Origin: Mucilaginibacter daejeonensis
GTDB taxonomy: Bacteria; Bacteroidota; Bacteroidia; Sphingobacteriales; Sphingobacteriaceae
Assembly (NCBI RefSeq): GCF_020783335.1
Contig: NZ_CP086068.1
Span: 1,674,001 to 1,738,000 of the forward strand
Length of the DNA stretch: 64,000 bases
Direction of reading: 5' to 3'
Shown: positions 62,951 through 64,000 of the stretch, piece by piece
How positions within the stretch are numbered: the stretch's first letter is position 1
How the letters are laid out: the number at the start of each line of letters is the position of its first letter
Program-made: the position numbers and the translations under genes
The notes under the pieces: model-generated
Databases searched by the model: none
Told to the model about the DNA's origin: nothing
Seen by the model: only the letters and a program-made list of their open reading frames with translations

Positions 62951-64000
62951 ATGAGATCGAACAGATACATTTACATCATATTCACGGTGCTTTGCTGCCT
63001 TATCGCGGGCGGCAGCGCCACCGCTCAAAAGCTCGATGAGCCGATCACCATATCGGGCAAGGTACTGGATGCACAAAAGCAGCCACTGGCCGGGGTGAGC
63101 GTGTTTAAACAGGAATCAAGGACCGCAGTACAAACAGCCGCCGATGGCACCTTTAGCTTACAGGCACTGCCTACCGAGCTGATCCTGTTCCAGTACAACG
63201 GCTACATCACCCAAACCAAAAGTGCGGGCGAACTGAACAAGACCGAAGTGATCATGCAGGCCGCACTGATCGATGCCGGCGATGACGACGATGTGTACAT
63301 TCCGTTTGGTGTACGCAAGAAGCGCCAGCTGACCGGTACCATCAGCACCGTAAAAGGCAGCCAATTACCGCAACTGCCATCCTCTACACTCAACAACGTA
63401 TTGGTAGGGCGTTTGGCCGGCTTGTACATCCAGCAAACAGATGTTGGCCCGGGTGCTGATGCCGCCACCTTTTTGATCCGTGGGCGGTCGTCATACAACA
63501 GCAACCAGGCGCCATTGATATTGGTGGATGGCGTACAGCGCAACTTTACCGATATGGACCTTAACGAGGTGGAAAGCGTGAGCGTTTTCAAGGATGCTGC
63601 CTCGCTGTCATGGTACGGCATGAACGGTGCTAACGGCATCATATCGGTACGTACTAAACGCGGCTCGGCTACCCGTACCCGCATTACCTTTGATGCGCAG
63701 GGCGGCGTACAAACACCAATGGACATCACCCGCCCGCTGGATGCTTACACTTACGCCAACTTATATAACGAGGCGCAGATCAACAGCGGTGGCAATGCCG
63801 TTTACGATCAAACCGCGTTAGATGCCTACCGCAACGGCACCGACCCGATCAAATACCCGAACAACAACTTTGTGGATCGCTTCATTAAAAAAGCGGCACC
63901 TACTCAGCGCTATGTGGCCACCATAAGCGGGGGCAATGCCTTTGCCAGGTACTTTACCATGATCAGCTATTTTAACCAGGATGGTCTGTACAAAGGCGCC
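62951..64000 (+). CDS. SusC-type receptor with atypical TonB box, cut by window end
   Basis: The first 350 residues are present and open to the right edge. A signal peptide (MRSNRYIYIIFTVLCCLIAGGSATAQ) is followed by a carboxypeptidase-regulatory-like domain (GKVLDAQKQPLAGVSVF) and a plug (LIRGRSSYNSNQAPLILVDG, FKDAASLSWYGMNGANGI). Where the other three receptors have a VVV(I)GYG-type TonB box, this one has DDDVYIPFGVRKKRQLTG. It may interact with a different TonB or belong to a distinct SusC branch. It follows the SusD gene by 44 bases in the same operon; its own SusD, if any, would lie beyond the window. Confidence 0.9.
   Translation, partial: MRSNRYIYIIFTVLCCLIAGGSATAQKLDEPITISGKVLDAQKQPLAGVSVFKQESRTAVQTAADGTFSLQALPTELILFQYNGYITQTKSAGELNKTEVIMQAALIDAGDDDDVYIPFGVRKKRQLTGTISTVKGSQLPQLPSSTLNNVLVGRLAGLYIQQTDVGPGADAATFLIRGRSSYNSNQAPLILVDGVQRNFTDMDLNEVESVSVFKDAASLSWYGMNGANGIISVRTKRGSATRTRITFDAQGGVQTPMDITRPLDAYTYANLYNEAQINSGGNAVYDQTALDAYRNGTDPIKYPNNNFVDRFIKKAAPTQRYVATISGGNAFARYFTMISYFNQDGLYKGA

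Noticed and set aside
1..64000. CRISPR arrays, tRNA or rRNA genes, insertion sequences, integrases
   Set aside because: No regularly spaced repeats, cloverleaf-like conserved sequences, transposase motifs or flanking terminal repeats were seen on reading both strands.

Overview
The window reads as a chromosomal segment of a Bacteroidota bacterium, most likely a Sphingobacteriaceae member of the Mucilaginibacter/Pedobacter type. Evidence: four SusC-type TonB-dependent receptors (three followed by SusD lipoproteins), two regulators of the hybrid two-component (HTCS) design, an almost general absence of Shine-Dalgarno sequences, and several promoters fitting the Bacteroidota consensus TTG-N19/20-TAnnTTTG. 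I saw no tRNA, rRNA, CRISPR array, insertion sequence or integrase. Genus is inference.

Layout. 1-2039 (minus): a cut-off family 2 glycosyltransferase coupled to a NodU/CmcH carbamoyltransferase. 2250-8902: an MFS transporter and a redox/stress group (Tat-signal SDR, FAD-Rieske oxidoreductase, zinc alcohol dehydrogenase, second SDR) with two palindromes in its divergent promoter region. 9190-13103: a four-gene glycan operon (two GT-B glycosyltransferases, GmhB-like heptose-bisphosphate phosphatase, GT9 heptosyltransferase). 13367-19261: a signalling island with a LOV blue-light histidine kinase, a single-domain response regulator and a double-kinase hybrid. 19359-21706: a DNA-damage module (SRAP, UmuC-type polymerase, UmuD-like protein without its catalytic Ser and Lys), with both promoters overlapped by related copies of one palindrome. 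21895-27911: a small basic secreted protein and a SusC/SusD pair without enzymes. 28079-32912: a PhnA/YjdM zinc-ribbon protein, an OmpR-type two-component system with a membrane protein whose duplicated domain recurs in a neighbouring secreted protein, and an orphan NarL-type regulator. 33036-37134: FdhD, a small protein, a YdeP-type molybdopterin oxidoreductase and a DoxX-like protein. 37301-64000: a polysaccharide utilisation region.

The polysaccharide region contains an HTCS-shaped regulator without kinase catalytic parts, GH31, SusC/SusD/DUF3823-like lipoproteins, three GH43 enzymes, a membrane protein, a complete HTCS, a SusC/SusD pair and a fourth SusC cut by the window end. GH31 plus three GH43 enzymes points to an arabinose- and xylose-containing hemicellulose such as arabinoxylan, arabinan or xyloglucan; the exact glycan cannot be read from sequence.

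The strongest candidates for undescribed biology are: the kinase-less HTCS beside a 21-bp-period direct repeat; the dyad-less UmuD with its shared operator; and the repeat-domain protein pair tied to a two-component system. Coordinates and residue numbers come from direct reading; family names come from recognition of motifs, without database searches.
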